Assembly: GCA_023230985.1 (NCBI GenBank)
Contig: JALNWH010000036.1
Coordinates: forward strand, 1-16,725
Source: Bacillota bacterium
GTDB lineage: Bacteria > Bacillota > Clostridia > Lutisporales > Lutisporaceae
Length of the DNA stretch: 16,725 nucleotides
Direction of reading: 5' to 3'
Shown here one piece after another: positions 1 to 6,192 of the stretch. The first letter of the stretch is position 1. Every line of letters starts with the position of its first letter. Below the pieces are notes generated by a model that did no database searches, was not told the origin of the DNA, and saw only the letters and a list, made by a program, of their open reading frames with translations. The position numbers and the translations under genes are program-made.

Positions 1-322
1 TGACAACAATTATGGTTTTTCATCTCAGGCTGCTGAAGAACTTACAGAGATGTTCGATAAGTGCAACGAAGTATTTCAAACTTCCTTGGAAGCATATCGT
101 GTTACTGACGAAAAAATGGCAAGACGCGTACTTGTTTTGGAAGATGAAGTAGACAGACTTGAGGAACAAAACCGTGCAAATCATATATATAGATTAAACA
201 AGATGCTGTGCAGTACCGGTTCAGGAATAGTATTCTTGGATGTAATCAGTAATTTAGAGAGAGTATCTGACCATGCAAGTAACATTGCAATGTATGTGTT
301 AGATAAATTTAAAAATAATTAA
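1..322 (+). CDS. Na/Pi cotransporter family protein, C-terminal PhoU-like part (5' end outside window)
   Basis: The frame is open from base 2, so this is the C-terminal part of a longer protein. The visible ~106 residues are helical and match the PhoU-like domain that ends clostridial Na+/phosphate cotransporters (NptA / PF02690-type): a region with EDEVDRLEEQNRANHIYRL followed by the typical end ISNLERVSDHASNIAMYVLD, where the E/D pattern of the ERVSDHA motif is the metal-binding signature of PhoU helices. The transporter portion lies upstream and is not seen, so a free-standing PhoU phosphate regulator cannot be fully excluded. The gene is followed by a clear intrinsic terminator at 370-402 and is not co-transcribed with the amidase gene. 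Confidence 0.82.
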   Translation, partial: DNNYGFSSQAAEELTEMFDKCNEVFQTSLEAYRVTDEKMARRVLVLEDEVDRLEEQNRANHIYRLNKMLCSTGSGIVFLDVISNLERVSDHASNIAMYVLDKFKNN

Positions 323-369
323 AAAACAAATCAATATATAATTCACAAAAATTTTTTCACTCTTTTTGG

Positions 370-402
370 AAATGGCTTATGATACTAAAAGCCATTTTTT
401 TA
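370..402 (+). terminator. Intrinsic terminator of the Na/Pi cotransporter gene
   Basis: AAATGGCTT (370-378) pairs perfectly with AAGCCATTT (389-397) around a 10-nt loop and runs into a T-rich tail. It lies 48 bp past the stop codon. Confidence 0.85.
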
Positions 403-540
403 TTATTGTTAATAAGCTCATTAGAAGGGGCGGAAAAAATCATTTCATAAAGTTATTTTATTATTATAAAGGCTTGTTCTTTTTTATATGGTTTCAAAAG
501 TAGACTGGCCTGAATAAAATATATCAGGGAGATGATAAAT

Positions 541-1203
541 GTGTTTGAAATTATAAATAAGCATATAACTAAAAATCGTTCGTATAAAAGCCTGATACCT
601 CAAGGAATTGTTGTTCACGAAACAGACAATCCCGGAGGAACAGCGGAAGCACATTATAGATATTTCAATTCAGCTGACAGGCAGGCATCGGCACATGCAT
701 TTATTGATTGGGATGTTATTGTACAAACAATACCATGGAATGAACAAGCTTGGCATGCGGGAGCATATGCCAATGCTAGATTTATAGGTATAGAATTATG
801 TAGGCCATCTAAGCATGATGATATAAAATTTGGTGCTGTTTGGGAAAAAAGTATATGGTTATTTGCTCATTTATATGTAAATGAGTTAAATATAAAAGAA
901 ATAACAAAAGACAATTTGCTGTCTCATGATGAAATCAGAATGCGCTTTGGTGGGACAACGCATACAGACCCTACAGGATATTTCAAGGAATACGGTAAAA
1001 CAATCAATGATTTTCGTAAAGATGTTCAAAATAAAGTAAATGAATTATTAAATAAAGAAAACGATTCGGACAAGATAAGTGATTGGGCAAAAGATGCATG
1101 GTATTGGGTTAAGGAAGCGGCAATTAGCGACGGCACCAGACCAAAAGATTTTGTTACTAGGGAAGAAATATGGACAATGCTATATAGGATGGGAAATAAT
1201 TAA
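541..1203 (+). CDS. N-acetylmuramoyl-L-alanine amidase (amidase_2 / PGRP fold), phage-lysin type
   Basis: Predicted Zn-dependent amidase that cuts the MurNAc-L-Ala bond of peptidoglycan. Numbered from the GTG start, the expected metal ligands are visible: H26 in VVHETDNPGG, H129 in LSHDEIR and D143 in THTDPTGYF; the AWHAG and IGIELC segments are also typical of the family. After about residue 170 a short tail (DWAKDAWYWVKEAAISDG then TREEIWTMLYR) resembles one SLH repeat, probably a wall-binding tail. There is no signal peptide, as in phage endolysins that need a holin. An in-frame ATG lies at 532, but the AGGGAG motif at 526-531 abuts it, whereas it is 9 nt from the GTG at 541; GTG is therefore preferred. 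No holin or other phage gene is adjacent, so it is a lone lysin or a domesticated prophage gene. Confidence 0.85.
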   Translation: MFEIINKHITKNRSYKSLIPQGIVVHETDNPGGTAEAHYRYFNSADRQASAHAFIDWDVIVQTIPWNEQAWHAGAYANARFIGIELCRPSKHDDIKFGAVWEKSIWLFAHLYVNELNIKEITKDNLLSHDEIRMRFGGTTHTDPTGYFKEYGKTINDFRKDVQNKVNELLNKENDSDKISDWAKDAWYWVKEAAISDGTRPKDFVTREEIWTMLYRMGNN

Positions 1204-1273
1204 ATTATGAACGAGAGAAAATTCGGTGTCAAATTTATAAAAGGTTTCGTTTATGGGATAATAACTATCAAAA

Positions 1274-1282
1274 TGTTATAAT
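1274..1282 (+). promoter_or_regulatory. Extended -10 promoter element before the MoaE-like gene
   Basis: TGTTATAAT is a perfect TGnTATAAT extended -10 box about 45 bp before the start codon. No good -35 is visible, which extended -10 promoters tolerate. Confidence 0.55.
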
Positions 1283-1326
1283 GCATTTAAGGGTATAAAA
1301 TACTATTTATAAGGATGGATTGTTCT

Positions 1327-1734
1327 ATGATTGATAAAAAGACGAAAAGAACCCCTCCATCTGTTGATGAATGGCTAAAAGAAGCTAAAAAGGAATCATC
1401 GGCATCGGAGGAAGGAATGCTTTTAATACACAACGGCATTGTCAGGCAGACGACAAAAGCTAAAGTGCGCAGCGGTATTGAGGATGGATTAACAGTAAAG
1501 GCTATGGAATTTTCTTATGATGCGGAAAAGGTTGATATGGCTATAGAGGCAGCATATAAGCTGGATGGTATCTTTCATATTAAAGTGTGGCTAAATGAGG
1601 GGTATCTTGAAGTCGGTGACGATATCATGTATGTTTTAATTGGCGGAGATATCAGGCCAAATGTAATTAATGCATTACAATTTTTAGTTGAAAAAATTAA
1701 AAGTGAATGTGTGACTGAGATTGAAATTGTGTGA
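1327..1734 (+). CDS. MoaE-like protein (molybdopterin synthase large-subunit family, divergent)
   Basis: A 135-residue protein. From about residue 30 it shows the pattern of the MoaE fold: HNGIVRQTTK near the start, then AMEFSYDAEKVDMAIEAAY, an IKVWLNEGYLEVGDDIMYV strand pair, and a final helix with NALQFLVEKIK. MoaE converts precursor Z to molybdopterin together with thiocarboxylated MoaD. However, the C-terminal region in which classical MoaE carries its catalytic lysines and the PFWK-like segment is not recognisable; the protein ends KSECVTEIEIV. No other molybdenum-cofactor gene is in the window. It may be a divergent MoaE or a family member with another role. The start at 1327 is preferred over the in-frame ATG at 1315 because AAGGATGG (1311-1318) leaves a normal 8-nt spacing to it but overlaps the earlier ATG. 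Confidence 0.62.
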   Translation: MIDKKTKRTPPSVDEWLKEAKKESSASEEGMLLIHNGIVRQTTKAKVRSGIEDGLTVKAMEFSYDAEKVDMAIEAAYKLDGIFHIKVWLNEGYLEVGDDIMYVLIGGDIRPNVINALQFLVEKIKSECVTEIEIV

Positions 1735-1768
1735 GCCCATATTGTTTAAGGCTTATATTGAAGTTTTA

Positions 1769-1777
1769 TGTTATAAT
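1769..1777 (+). promoter_or_regulatory. Extended -10 promoter element before the MATE gene
   Basis: TGTTATAAT, identical to the 9-mer before the MoaE-like gene, lies 48 bp before the MATE start codon. The -35 region is weak. Confidence 0.55.
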
Positions 1778-1825
1778 GATTATATAGTTTGTAACTAGGA
1801 AAGTGAATGTAATAAGGATGATAAA

Positions 1826-3202
1826 ATGAATGAAGCAAATTTTTTAGGTATCAAAGATCCCATTAAGTTAGATGTAGTTAAAATCTCATGGCCCGTATTA
1901 ATTGAACTTTTATTAAGCTCATTATTCGGTATGGTTGATATGATGATGCTCGGTAGAATCAGTAATAATGCTTTAGCTGCTGCTTCTGTTACTGCTGTTG
2001 GTATCACAAATCAACCTTTGTTTATAGGTTTATCTTTGGTACAAGCACTTAATGTTGGCAGTACTGCTATGATTGCAAGGTATTACGGAGCAAAGCAAAA
2101 TCATAAAATAGAGAATGTTTTGCGTCATGTTCTATTATTTAGTATGTTGGCTTTGACAATACCCCTCTCAATACTGGGTATAGCTTTTACAAATCCAATA
2201 ATGGTTCTTTTAGGAGCTCATTCCGATACAATAAAAGCAGGCGGGATGTATTTCAAAATAATAATGGTAGGATTTATATTTCAATCAGTAATCATGTCCA
2301 TATCAGCAGCTTTAAGAGGAATAGGCGAAACCAAAACTCCAATGCGCGTAAACTTGGTGTGCAATTTCTTAAATGTTATAGGTAATGCAATACTTATTTA
2401 TGGTTTATTTGGTTTTCCGGAACTTGGTGTTACCGGCGCCGGAATATCAACGGCATTATCTAATTTAATAGCGGCAATATGGCTTTTAGTCTATCTTATA
2501 AAAGGGAAAAAAGGCATTAAACTAAATATAAAAGAGCATTTCCAATATGATAGAAATGTGATGCAAAGTCTAGTAAAGATAGGTGTCCCTGCTTCTTTGG
2601 AGCAATTGATATTAAGAGTCGGTGTAATACTGTTCTTTAGAATAGTTGCTAATCTAGGAACAGTTATTTATGCAGCTCATCAAATTGCCCTAAGCATATT
2701 ATCTTTGTCTTTCCAGCCGGGGCAAGCTTTTGGTATAGCGGCGGCTACTTTAGTGGGGAGAGAATTGGGAGCAAAAGAACCTAAAAAGGCGGAGGAATAT
2801 GCCAAAGCAACACGCAGTATAGGTTCTATGATTTCCAGCTTTATGGCTGTAATATTTTTCTTTTTTGGTACTAATATAGTGGGGTTATATACACATGACC
2901 CCATAATAATAGCAAATTCATCTGTTGTATTAAAAATTATCGCAATAGTCCAGCCATTTCAGTCTTCTCAACTGATTTTAGCCGGAGCTCTCAGGGGTGC
3001 CGGTGATACATTTTGGCCTTTGGTATCCACCTTTATCGGCATGGTTGTAATTAGGGTTGTTATTGCATATATTTTAGTCACTATTTTAGGATATGGGCTT
3101 GTGGGAGCTTGGATAGCAGTATTTATTGATCAAATAATAAGATGGGGATTTATTTATTTCAGATTTAGAACAAATAAGTGGAAATATATAAAAATTAGAT
3201 AA
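1826..3202 (+). CDS. MATE family efflux transporter (NorM/DinF type)
   Basis: A 458-residue membrane protein with about twelve hydrophobic segments in two similar halves, the usual length for the MATE family. These cation-coupled antiporters expel drugs and other organic compounds. Family features seen: the N-terminal ISWPVLIELLLSSLFGMVDMMMLGR segment, AALRGIGETKTP in the first half and its counterpart AGALRGAGDTFWP in the second, and GVTGAGISTALSNLI. The substrate cannot be inferred. AAGGA (1814-1818) lies 7 nt before the ATG. The gene has its own promoter-like box upstream. Its last 8 bases overlap the end of a convergent small gene, so transcripts of the two are complementary at their 3' ends unless terminated. 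Confidence 0.93.
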   Translation: MNEANFLGIKDPIKLDVVKISWPVLIELLLSSLFGMVDMMMLGRISNNALAAASVTAVGITNQPLFIGLSLVQALNVGSTAMIARYYGAKQNHKIENVLRHVLLFSMLALTIPLSILGIAFTNPIMVLLGAHSDTIKAGGMYFKIIMVGFIFQSVIMSISAALRGIGETKTPMRVNLVCNFLNVIGNAILIYGLFGFPELGVTGAGISTALSNLIAAIWLLVYLIKGKKGIKLNIKEHFQYDRNVMQSLVKIGVPASLEQLILRVGVILFFRIVANLGTVIYAAHQIALSILSLSFQPGQAFGIAAATLVGRELGAKEPKKAEEYAKATRSIGSMISSFMAVIFFFFGTNIVGLYTHDPIIIANSSVVLKIIAIVQPFQSSQLILAGALRGAGDTFWPLVSTFIGMVVIRVVIAYILVTILGYGLVGAWIAVFIDQIIRWGFIYFRFRTNKWKYIKIR

Positions 3203-3392
3203 GCTGTGTTCGTGATTCTATTTTTACATGTTCATTTTCAATTATTTCTTTGAAACTATCATATGGCATTTGGGTATAATTATTGTTTTCATCGAAAAAC
3301 TTTACTAAGTTATTATCAATCTTTGATAGTCTCCATTTTCTTTCTACCCCCCCAACGGTCAATATTATTGTTTCTCCGCCCTGTAAATTCAT
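3195..3392 (-). CDS. Small protein of unknown function (65 aa)
   Basis: I do not recognise a family. The 65-residue product is predicted soluble and strand-rich (ETIILTVGGVERKWRLSKID), followed by a helix (PYDSFKEIIENEHVKIE); it has no signal peptide or membrane segment. Coding status is supported by an SD-like AGAAGGTG placed 6 nt before the ATG at 3392; a GTG at 3401 in the same frame overlaps this SD and is less likely. A minus-strand TATAAT lies at 3424-3429, without a good -35. Its stop lies inside the 3' end of the MATE gene (8-bp convergent overlap). It may be a house-keeping small protein carried by related clostridia. Confidence 0.6.
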   Translation of the reverse strand: MNLQGGETIILTVGGVERKWRLSKIDNNLVKFFDENNNYTQMPYDSFKEIIENEHVKIESRTQLI

Positions 3393-3751
3393 AAAATTCA
3401 CCTTCTTTACTTTGATTTCATATATTATATTTCATTCTACAATCATATTGGCTTTTCCTTTTAGATTATTTTTATAGTTTGTAAAAAGGTGGCTTCATAT
3501 TCTTAGGGCTATAGAAATATACTTATGTTGTTGTTTATTTTAGTTGGATAAGCAAATTAAAATGAAATGTTTAGCAAAAATCTGCGGCTAACTTTGTGGT
3601 TTTTCAGATTTTTTGTTTTTTATGTAACGATATAATAATAAATATTTCGTGTAAATAAGCCTGTGTTTTGCAACACTCATAAATATTTGTTTAAAATTAT
3701 ATTGAAGAAAGGCATAGGGCCAATACCGGGAAAACAATTTTAAAAAAGTTA
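3393..3751. other. AT-rich intergenic stretch
   Basis: No convincing reading frame is seen on either strand. It contains the presumed ribosome binding site and -10 of the minus-strand small gene (3401-3429) and one long hairpin (3576-3614). The remainder appears to be unstructured AT-rich spacer ahead of the strong promoter at 3752. Confidence 0.5.
3576..3614 (+). terminator. Terminator-like hairpin, possibly bidirectional
   Basis: AAAAATCTG (3576-3584) pairs with CAGATTTTT (3605-3613), loop 20 nt, followed by further T residues and preceded by A residues. It could stop plus-strand read-through from the MATE gene before the DUF5320 promoter. The long loop makes the call moderate. Confidence 0.45.
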
Positions 3752-3800
3752 TTGACATATGTTCATAATAGTAGTATTATAGTTATAGACATATGTTATA
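3752..3800 (+). promoter_or_regulatory. Strong sigma-A-type promoter with duplicated GACATATGTT operator-like motif
   Basis: TTGACA (3752-3757), a 17-bp spacer, then TATTAT (3775-3780). The 10-mer GACATATGTT occurs at 3754-3763, overlapping the -35, and again at 3788-3797, near the expected transcription start. Each copy contains the palindrome ACATATGT and each is followed by an A/T stretch (cATAATA and ATAAATA). The placement suggests a pair of repressor or activator sites 34 bp apart. Confidence 0.7.
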
Positions 3801-3887
3801 AATAAAAATCAATTTGGTTTTTGAATTTACATTTTAATAGTATAATACTTTAAAATTTATATGTTAGTTTGAGAGGAGGTGTTGATT

Positions 3888-4205
3888 ATGCCAAGAGGAG
3901 ACGGAACAGGACCCAGAGGAATGGGAAGGTTTACCGGAAGAGGCGCAGGCTATTGTGCAGGCTATACAGCTCCCGGATATGTCGGACCTGTAGGATATGG
4001 CTTCGGAAGAGGCGGCGGGTTTAGAAGGGGATATTGCGTAAGCGGCTTACCAAGAAGGGCATATTTTAGCTACCCCGCATATGATGAGGCTTACGAACCT
4101 ATTATTGATGAGAAAGAGGCTCTTAAGAGACATGCTGATTACTTAGAAGGCGAGCTTGATCATATAAAAAAGCGTCTTTCCGATTTAAAAGATGACGATA
4201 AATAG
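3888..4205 (+). CDS. DUF5320-type glycine-rich small protein
   Basis: A 105-residue protein beginning MPRGDGTGPRGMGRFTGRGAG, the hallmark of DUF5320 proteins. The first ~60 residues are rich in Gly, Arg, Tyr and Pro, with single Cys residues at about positions 23 and 50. The last ~35 residues form a charged coiled coil (EALKRHADYLEGELDHIKKRL). Function is unknown; in clostridia and archaea such genes often sit near genes for iron-molybdenum-cofactor-type (NifX/NafY-like) or Mrp-like proteins (family knowledge), but none is adjacent here. The ATG at 3888 is preceded by an ideal AGGAGGTG (3874-3881) at 6 nt. The gene forms a single transcription unit, with a strong promoter upstream and a strong terminator downstream. 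Confidence 0.85.
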   Translation: MPRGDGTGPRGMGRFTGRGAGYCAGYTAPGYVGPVGYGFGRGGGFRRGYCVSGLPRRAYFSYPAYDEAYEPIIDEKEALKRHADYLEGELDHIKKRLSDLKDDDK

Positions 4206-4217
4206 TTACATGTATAG

Positions 4218-4250
4218 AAATAGCGCTATTGATATAGTGCTATTTTTTTT
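4218..4250 (+). terminator. Intrinsic terminator of the DUF5320 gene
   Basis: AAATAGCGCTAT (4218-4229) pairs with ATAGTGCTATTT (4234-4245) with one G-T pair, loop TGAT, followed by a run of T. Confidence 0.92.
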
Positions 4251-4302
4251 ATATAATGTTATAGTACTGATTATATATTAAGTTAAAGGATTTGCTTATT
4301 AT

Positions 4303-4755
4303 ATGCATGAAAAGTATATGGCACTGGCCTTGGAGGAAGCCAAGAAAGCTGAGAAGTTGGATGAAGTCCCTGTTGGTGCTGTGATAGTGAGAGACGGTAT
4401 AATTATTTCTAAAGCACATAATATAAAAGAATATGCAAAAGACGCAACTGCCCATGCAGAACTTTTGGCTATTAGAAAAGCCTGTAAGGCATTAGAGGCG
4501 TGGAGGCTTATAGGCTGTGAAATGTATGTGACCTTGGAGCCATGCCTCATGTGCAGCGGTGCAATACTTCTATCCAGGATAGAAAAACTTTATATAGGAG
4601 CATCAGATCCTAAAACCGGTGCGGCAGGGTCAGTTTTAAATGTATTTGAGGATTATTGGTTTCACCATCGATGTGAAGTTGAAATAGGGATACTGGGAAA
4701 AGAATGCAGCAAGATATTGAAGGATTTTTTTAGAGAAAAGCGGAAAACAATATAA
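4303..4755 (+). CDS. tadA: tRNA-specific adenosine deaminase TadA
   Basis: A 150-residue member of the cytidine/deoxycytidylate deaminase superfamily. TadA deaminates A34 to inosine in the anticodon of tRNA-Arg(ACG), an essential modification. The zinc site is complete: H51 and E53 (the proton shuttle) in TAHAELLAI, and C81 and C84 in EPCLMCSGA. Length and the AGS...NVF segment after the zinc site fit TadA rather than guanine or cytosine deaminases. AAAGGA (4285-4290) lies 12 nt before the ATG, a rather long spacing, but no better start is seen in frame. It is immediately followed by the tRNA-Ser gene, a common neighbourhood in Firmicutes. Confidence 0.95.
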   Translation: MHEKYMALALEEAKKAEKLDEVPVGAVIVRDGIIISKAHNIKEYAKDATAHAELLAIRKACKALEAWRLIGCEMYVTLEPCLMCSGAILLSRIEKLYIGASDPKTGAAGSVLNVFEDYWFHHRCEVEIGILGKECSKILKDFFREKRKTI

Positions 4756-4756
4756 T
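4751..4756 (+). promoter_or_regulatory. -10 box of the tRNA-Ser gene
   Basis: A perfect TATAAT overlaps the tadA stop codon and sits 15 bp before the tRNA 5' end. The -35 region (about 4728-4733, TTTTAG) is poor. Read-through from tadA could also supply the tRNA. Confidence 0.45.
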
Positions 4757-4771
4757 GGAAGAATTGAACAT

Positions 4772-4859
4772 GGAGAGGTGTCCGAGTGGTCGAAGGTGGC
4801 AGTCTCGAAAACTGCTGCACCGTAAGGTGCCGGGAGTTCGAATCTCCCCCTCTCCGCCA
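4772..4859 (+). tRNA. tRNA-Ser (anticodon CGA)
   Basis: An 88-nt tRNA with the CCA tail encoded. Acceptor stem GGAGAGG (4772-4778) pairs with CCTCTCC (4849-4855). The anticodon stem GCAGT/ACTGC encloses the loop CTCGAAA, giving anticodon CGA, which reads UCG. There is a long variable arm (TGCACCGTAAGGTGC) as in class II serine tRNAs and a standard T loop TTCGAAT. The part from the anticodon loop to the CCA end doubles as the left attachment site of the element at 4804-8156, so the 3' half of the present gene was probably supplied by the incoming element. Confidence 0.97.
4804..4859 (+). repeat. attL: 3' part of tRNA-Ser
   Basis: It starts in the anticodon loop (CTCGAAAACT) and ends with the encoded CCA. 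It matches 50 of 56 positions with 8101-8156. Identity stops just after CCA, which defines the core end. Confidence 0.9.
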
Positions 4860-4860
4860 T

Positions 4861-4900
4861 GAAGCTGTTAATTTCAAAGATTAACAGCTTCTACCTTTTT
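4861..4900 (+). terminator. Terminator after tRNA-Ser (shared with the integrase remnant on the other strand)
   Basis: GAAGCTGTTAAT (4861-4872) pairs perfectly with ATTAACAGCTTC (4880-4891), loop of 7, then TACCTTTTT. It includes the stop codon of the integrase remnant, so it may once have served both strands. Confidence 0.8.
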
Positions 4901-5634
4901 AGTGGGCAAAGATTTTTCAAAAATCTTTGCAGCTTTTTTCTTGGACTGATATTCCAGATATCCATAGGTATTGACCGTTGTGCGAATGTCGCTGTGCCCA
5001 ACCCAATCTCTGATTCGTTCCATAATGTTTGGTTAATAGTAGTGTAATCCTTAGCAACCGTTGCTTTCTTTTTGCCGTCTCTCAACCGGTAAGAGTAATG
5101 TCCCTTGAGCAGTTCAGGCGTAACCTCCTTTACTGTGCAGCCATAAGCCTTGAATGTGGGATATAGGTTACGCTCAATATTTTCCGCATAACCAGCCTAA
5201 GTATTAAGCTTGATTGTCTTGTCAAAGTTAAAATCTTCGCCGACAACAATATTATCCGGATGCCGGAAGGCAAGCTATTCATTCAGCAAATCTGCAAACA
5301 AAGGATTCTCGGAATAGTATTCATCGGAATCGTTCTGAATATTGTTGTTTTCCTCAATCGTTTCCTGTACAAACGTATTTTCCTCTTTATCGGCTATACC
5401 GTTCTTCAGGTCAAGGGAATATTAGATTCTGCCTGCCAGACACTTGCTTTCAGCTTCAGCTTCATTTTCCTCAGTTGCAGCAAGACCGGTTGAAGTCCAA
5501 AGAGGCTTACGCTTTCCGTTCCGATCTTTACGGTTGAGAACAGTATAATAATAGCCCTTCTTAGACGTAATAAAGCCGCCTATCAATTCATCCTCGGTCA
5601 GTCCAACCATTTTTAGCATTGTGGTGAGTTGCAT
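4874..5634 (-). pseudogene. Tyrosine integrase/recombinase pseudogene
   Basis: Read on the minus strand, the N-terminal arm-binding part is clear (KKGYYYTVLNRKDRNGKRKP, then WTSTGLAA), followed by a SAM-like core-binding part (LFADLLNE, AGYAENIERNLYP, VTPELLKGHYSYRLRDGKKK) and the extreme C-terminus (ERIRDWVGHSDIRTTVNTYG, then YLEYQSKKKAAKIFEKS) with the GHSD block and the nucleophile Tyr of NTYGY. Damage: TAA at 5422-5424, TAG at 5275-5277 (where NE[W]LAF is expected) and TAG at 5197-5199, all in one frame, then a frameshift/deletion near 5015-5035. That deletion removes nearly all of the catalytic domain between TTINQTL and ERIRDWV, including the catalytic Arg and the HxxR region. The protein cannot be functional. 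The 5' end is placed at the ATG at 5634 behind GGGGGA, but the true start may have been internal. Confidence 0.9.
4906..4939 (+). terminator. Second terminator-like hairpin inside the integrase remnant
   Basis: A 25-bp near-perfect palindrome (GCAAAGATTTTT, one base, AAAAATCTTTGC; 4906-4930) followed by AGCTTTTTT. In the plus direction it has the form of a tandem terminator 15 bp after the first, yet it also encodes the C-terminal AAKIFEKSL of the integrase. Confidence 0.4.
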
Positions 5635-5639
5635 ATTGT

Positions 5640-6038
5640 TCCCCCGACTATTTGTGCGAACAGACCTAACTTCTGTGCAACTTGCGTAGAAGTTAGGTCT
5701 GTTCGTTGACCTTGTCGTCTTATTGCATCCAATTTTAATTTAAATGCAAAAGCTCTTTCGCTGGGTAGGATGTTTTTCCTTTAAATATTGCTATCAGCCA
5801 TAATGATAGTGGCTTCGTCATCATCAAGATTTCTTACTATAACAGGCAAGGTATCTTTACCAGCTAATTCACTAACTCTTTTACGACGATGAACGGCAAT
5901 TAATTCATAACCGCCATCCTTACTTGGTCTGGCAATAGCAGGCACTAATACACCATATTCTTTAATACTTTCTGCTGTTTCTAACACGGATTCATCATCT
6001 TTAACCTTGAAGGGATGATTTCTTTCTTTGAATTTCAA
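5640..6038 (-). pseudogene. ParB/Spo0J-type partition protein, truncated pseudogene
   Basis: The N-terminal ParB nuclease-like domain is readable from a TTG at 6038: NHPFKVKDDESVLETAESIK, EYGVLVPAIARPSKDGGYEL, then HRRKRVSELAGKDTLPVIVR and DDDEATIIMADSN. The conserved GHRR box reads AVHRR, so the glycine is lost. A TAA at 5781-5783 replaces the expected Gln of NLQRE; after it the same frame continues as RKNILPSERAFAFKLKLDAI, then GQRTDLTSTQVAQKLG, exactly as ParB proteins do, up to about 5640, where similarity ends and the integrase remnant begins. The segment before NHPF is also missing. ParB would bind parS-like sites and work with ParA in segregating the element; here it is dead or at best an 85-residue fragment. 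Confidence 0.85.
5657..5705. repeat. 18-bp perfect inverted repeat inside the parB remnant
   Basis: CGAACAGACCTAACTTCT (5657-5674) and its exact reverse complement (5688-5705) enclose a 13-nt spacer that is itself self-complementary (GCAA-C-TTGC, with wobble pairs next to the stem). There is no T tract. On the minus strand the arms encode TDLTS and KLGLF of the ParB reading frame. Confidence 0.85.
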
Positions 6039-6041
6039 GTT

Positions 6042-6190
6042 TTAGCACTTCCTTAGTAAGATTTTTTCTCTGTTCATTGCATTGACTAAGGATATTTCTA
6101 AGCCGGAAAGTTCAATATTTGCTGGTATAAAATCGACACCTTCTGGGTGCTCTAGGATACCTTCAGTGGGATAAGGTTGTTTTACCTTCA
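6042..6190 (-). pseudogene. ParA/Soj-type ATPase, internal fragment
   Basis: About 45 residues typical of the middle of ParA proteins from integrative elements: PTEGILEHPEGVDFIPANIE followed by LSGLEISLVNAMNREKIL. The Walker A region upstream and everything after REKIL are missing. The fragment ends LRKC and a TAA at 6042-6044, and the ParB remnant continues in the same frame right after, so a deletion has joined parA directly to parB. Upstream, the open frame runs on into the abiE control region, where the translation no longer resembles ParA; the junction with the abiE cassette is therefore about 6190. Confidence 0.8.
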
Positions 6191-6192
6191 TT

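Noticed and set aside
541..3202. A prophage or resistance island including the amidase, MoaE-like and MATE genes
   Set aside because: The genes have separate promoter-like boxes, ordinary base composition, no shared theme and no phage or mobility genes.
4636..4877. Minus-strand frames across the tRNA-Ser gene (RGRFELPAPYGAAVFETATF-type product)
   Set aside because: These are the well-known spurious translations of a serine tRNA gene, not proteins.
4906..4930. A functional operator or chi-like site at the 25-bp palindrome
   Set aside because: It is fully explained by integrase coding sequence plus AT-rich composition; a terminator role on the plus strand is possible but only moderately supported.
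5260..5493. Plus-strand frame with a hydrophobic product
   Set aside because: It is antisense to the integrase remnant, which shows strong family similarity in the other strand.
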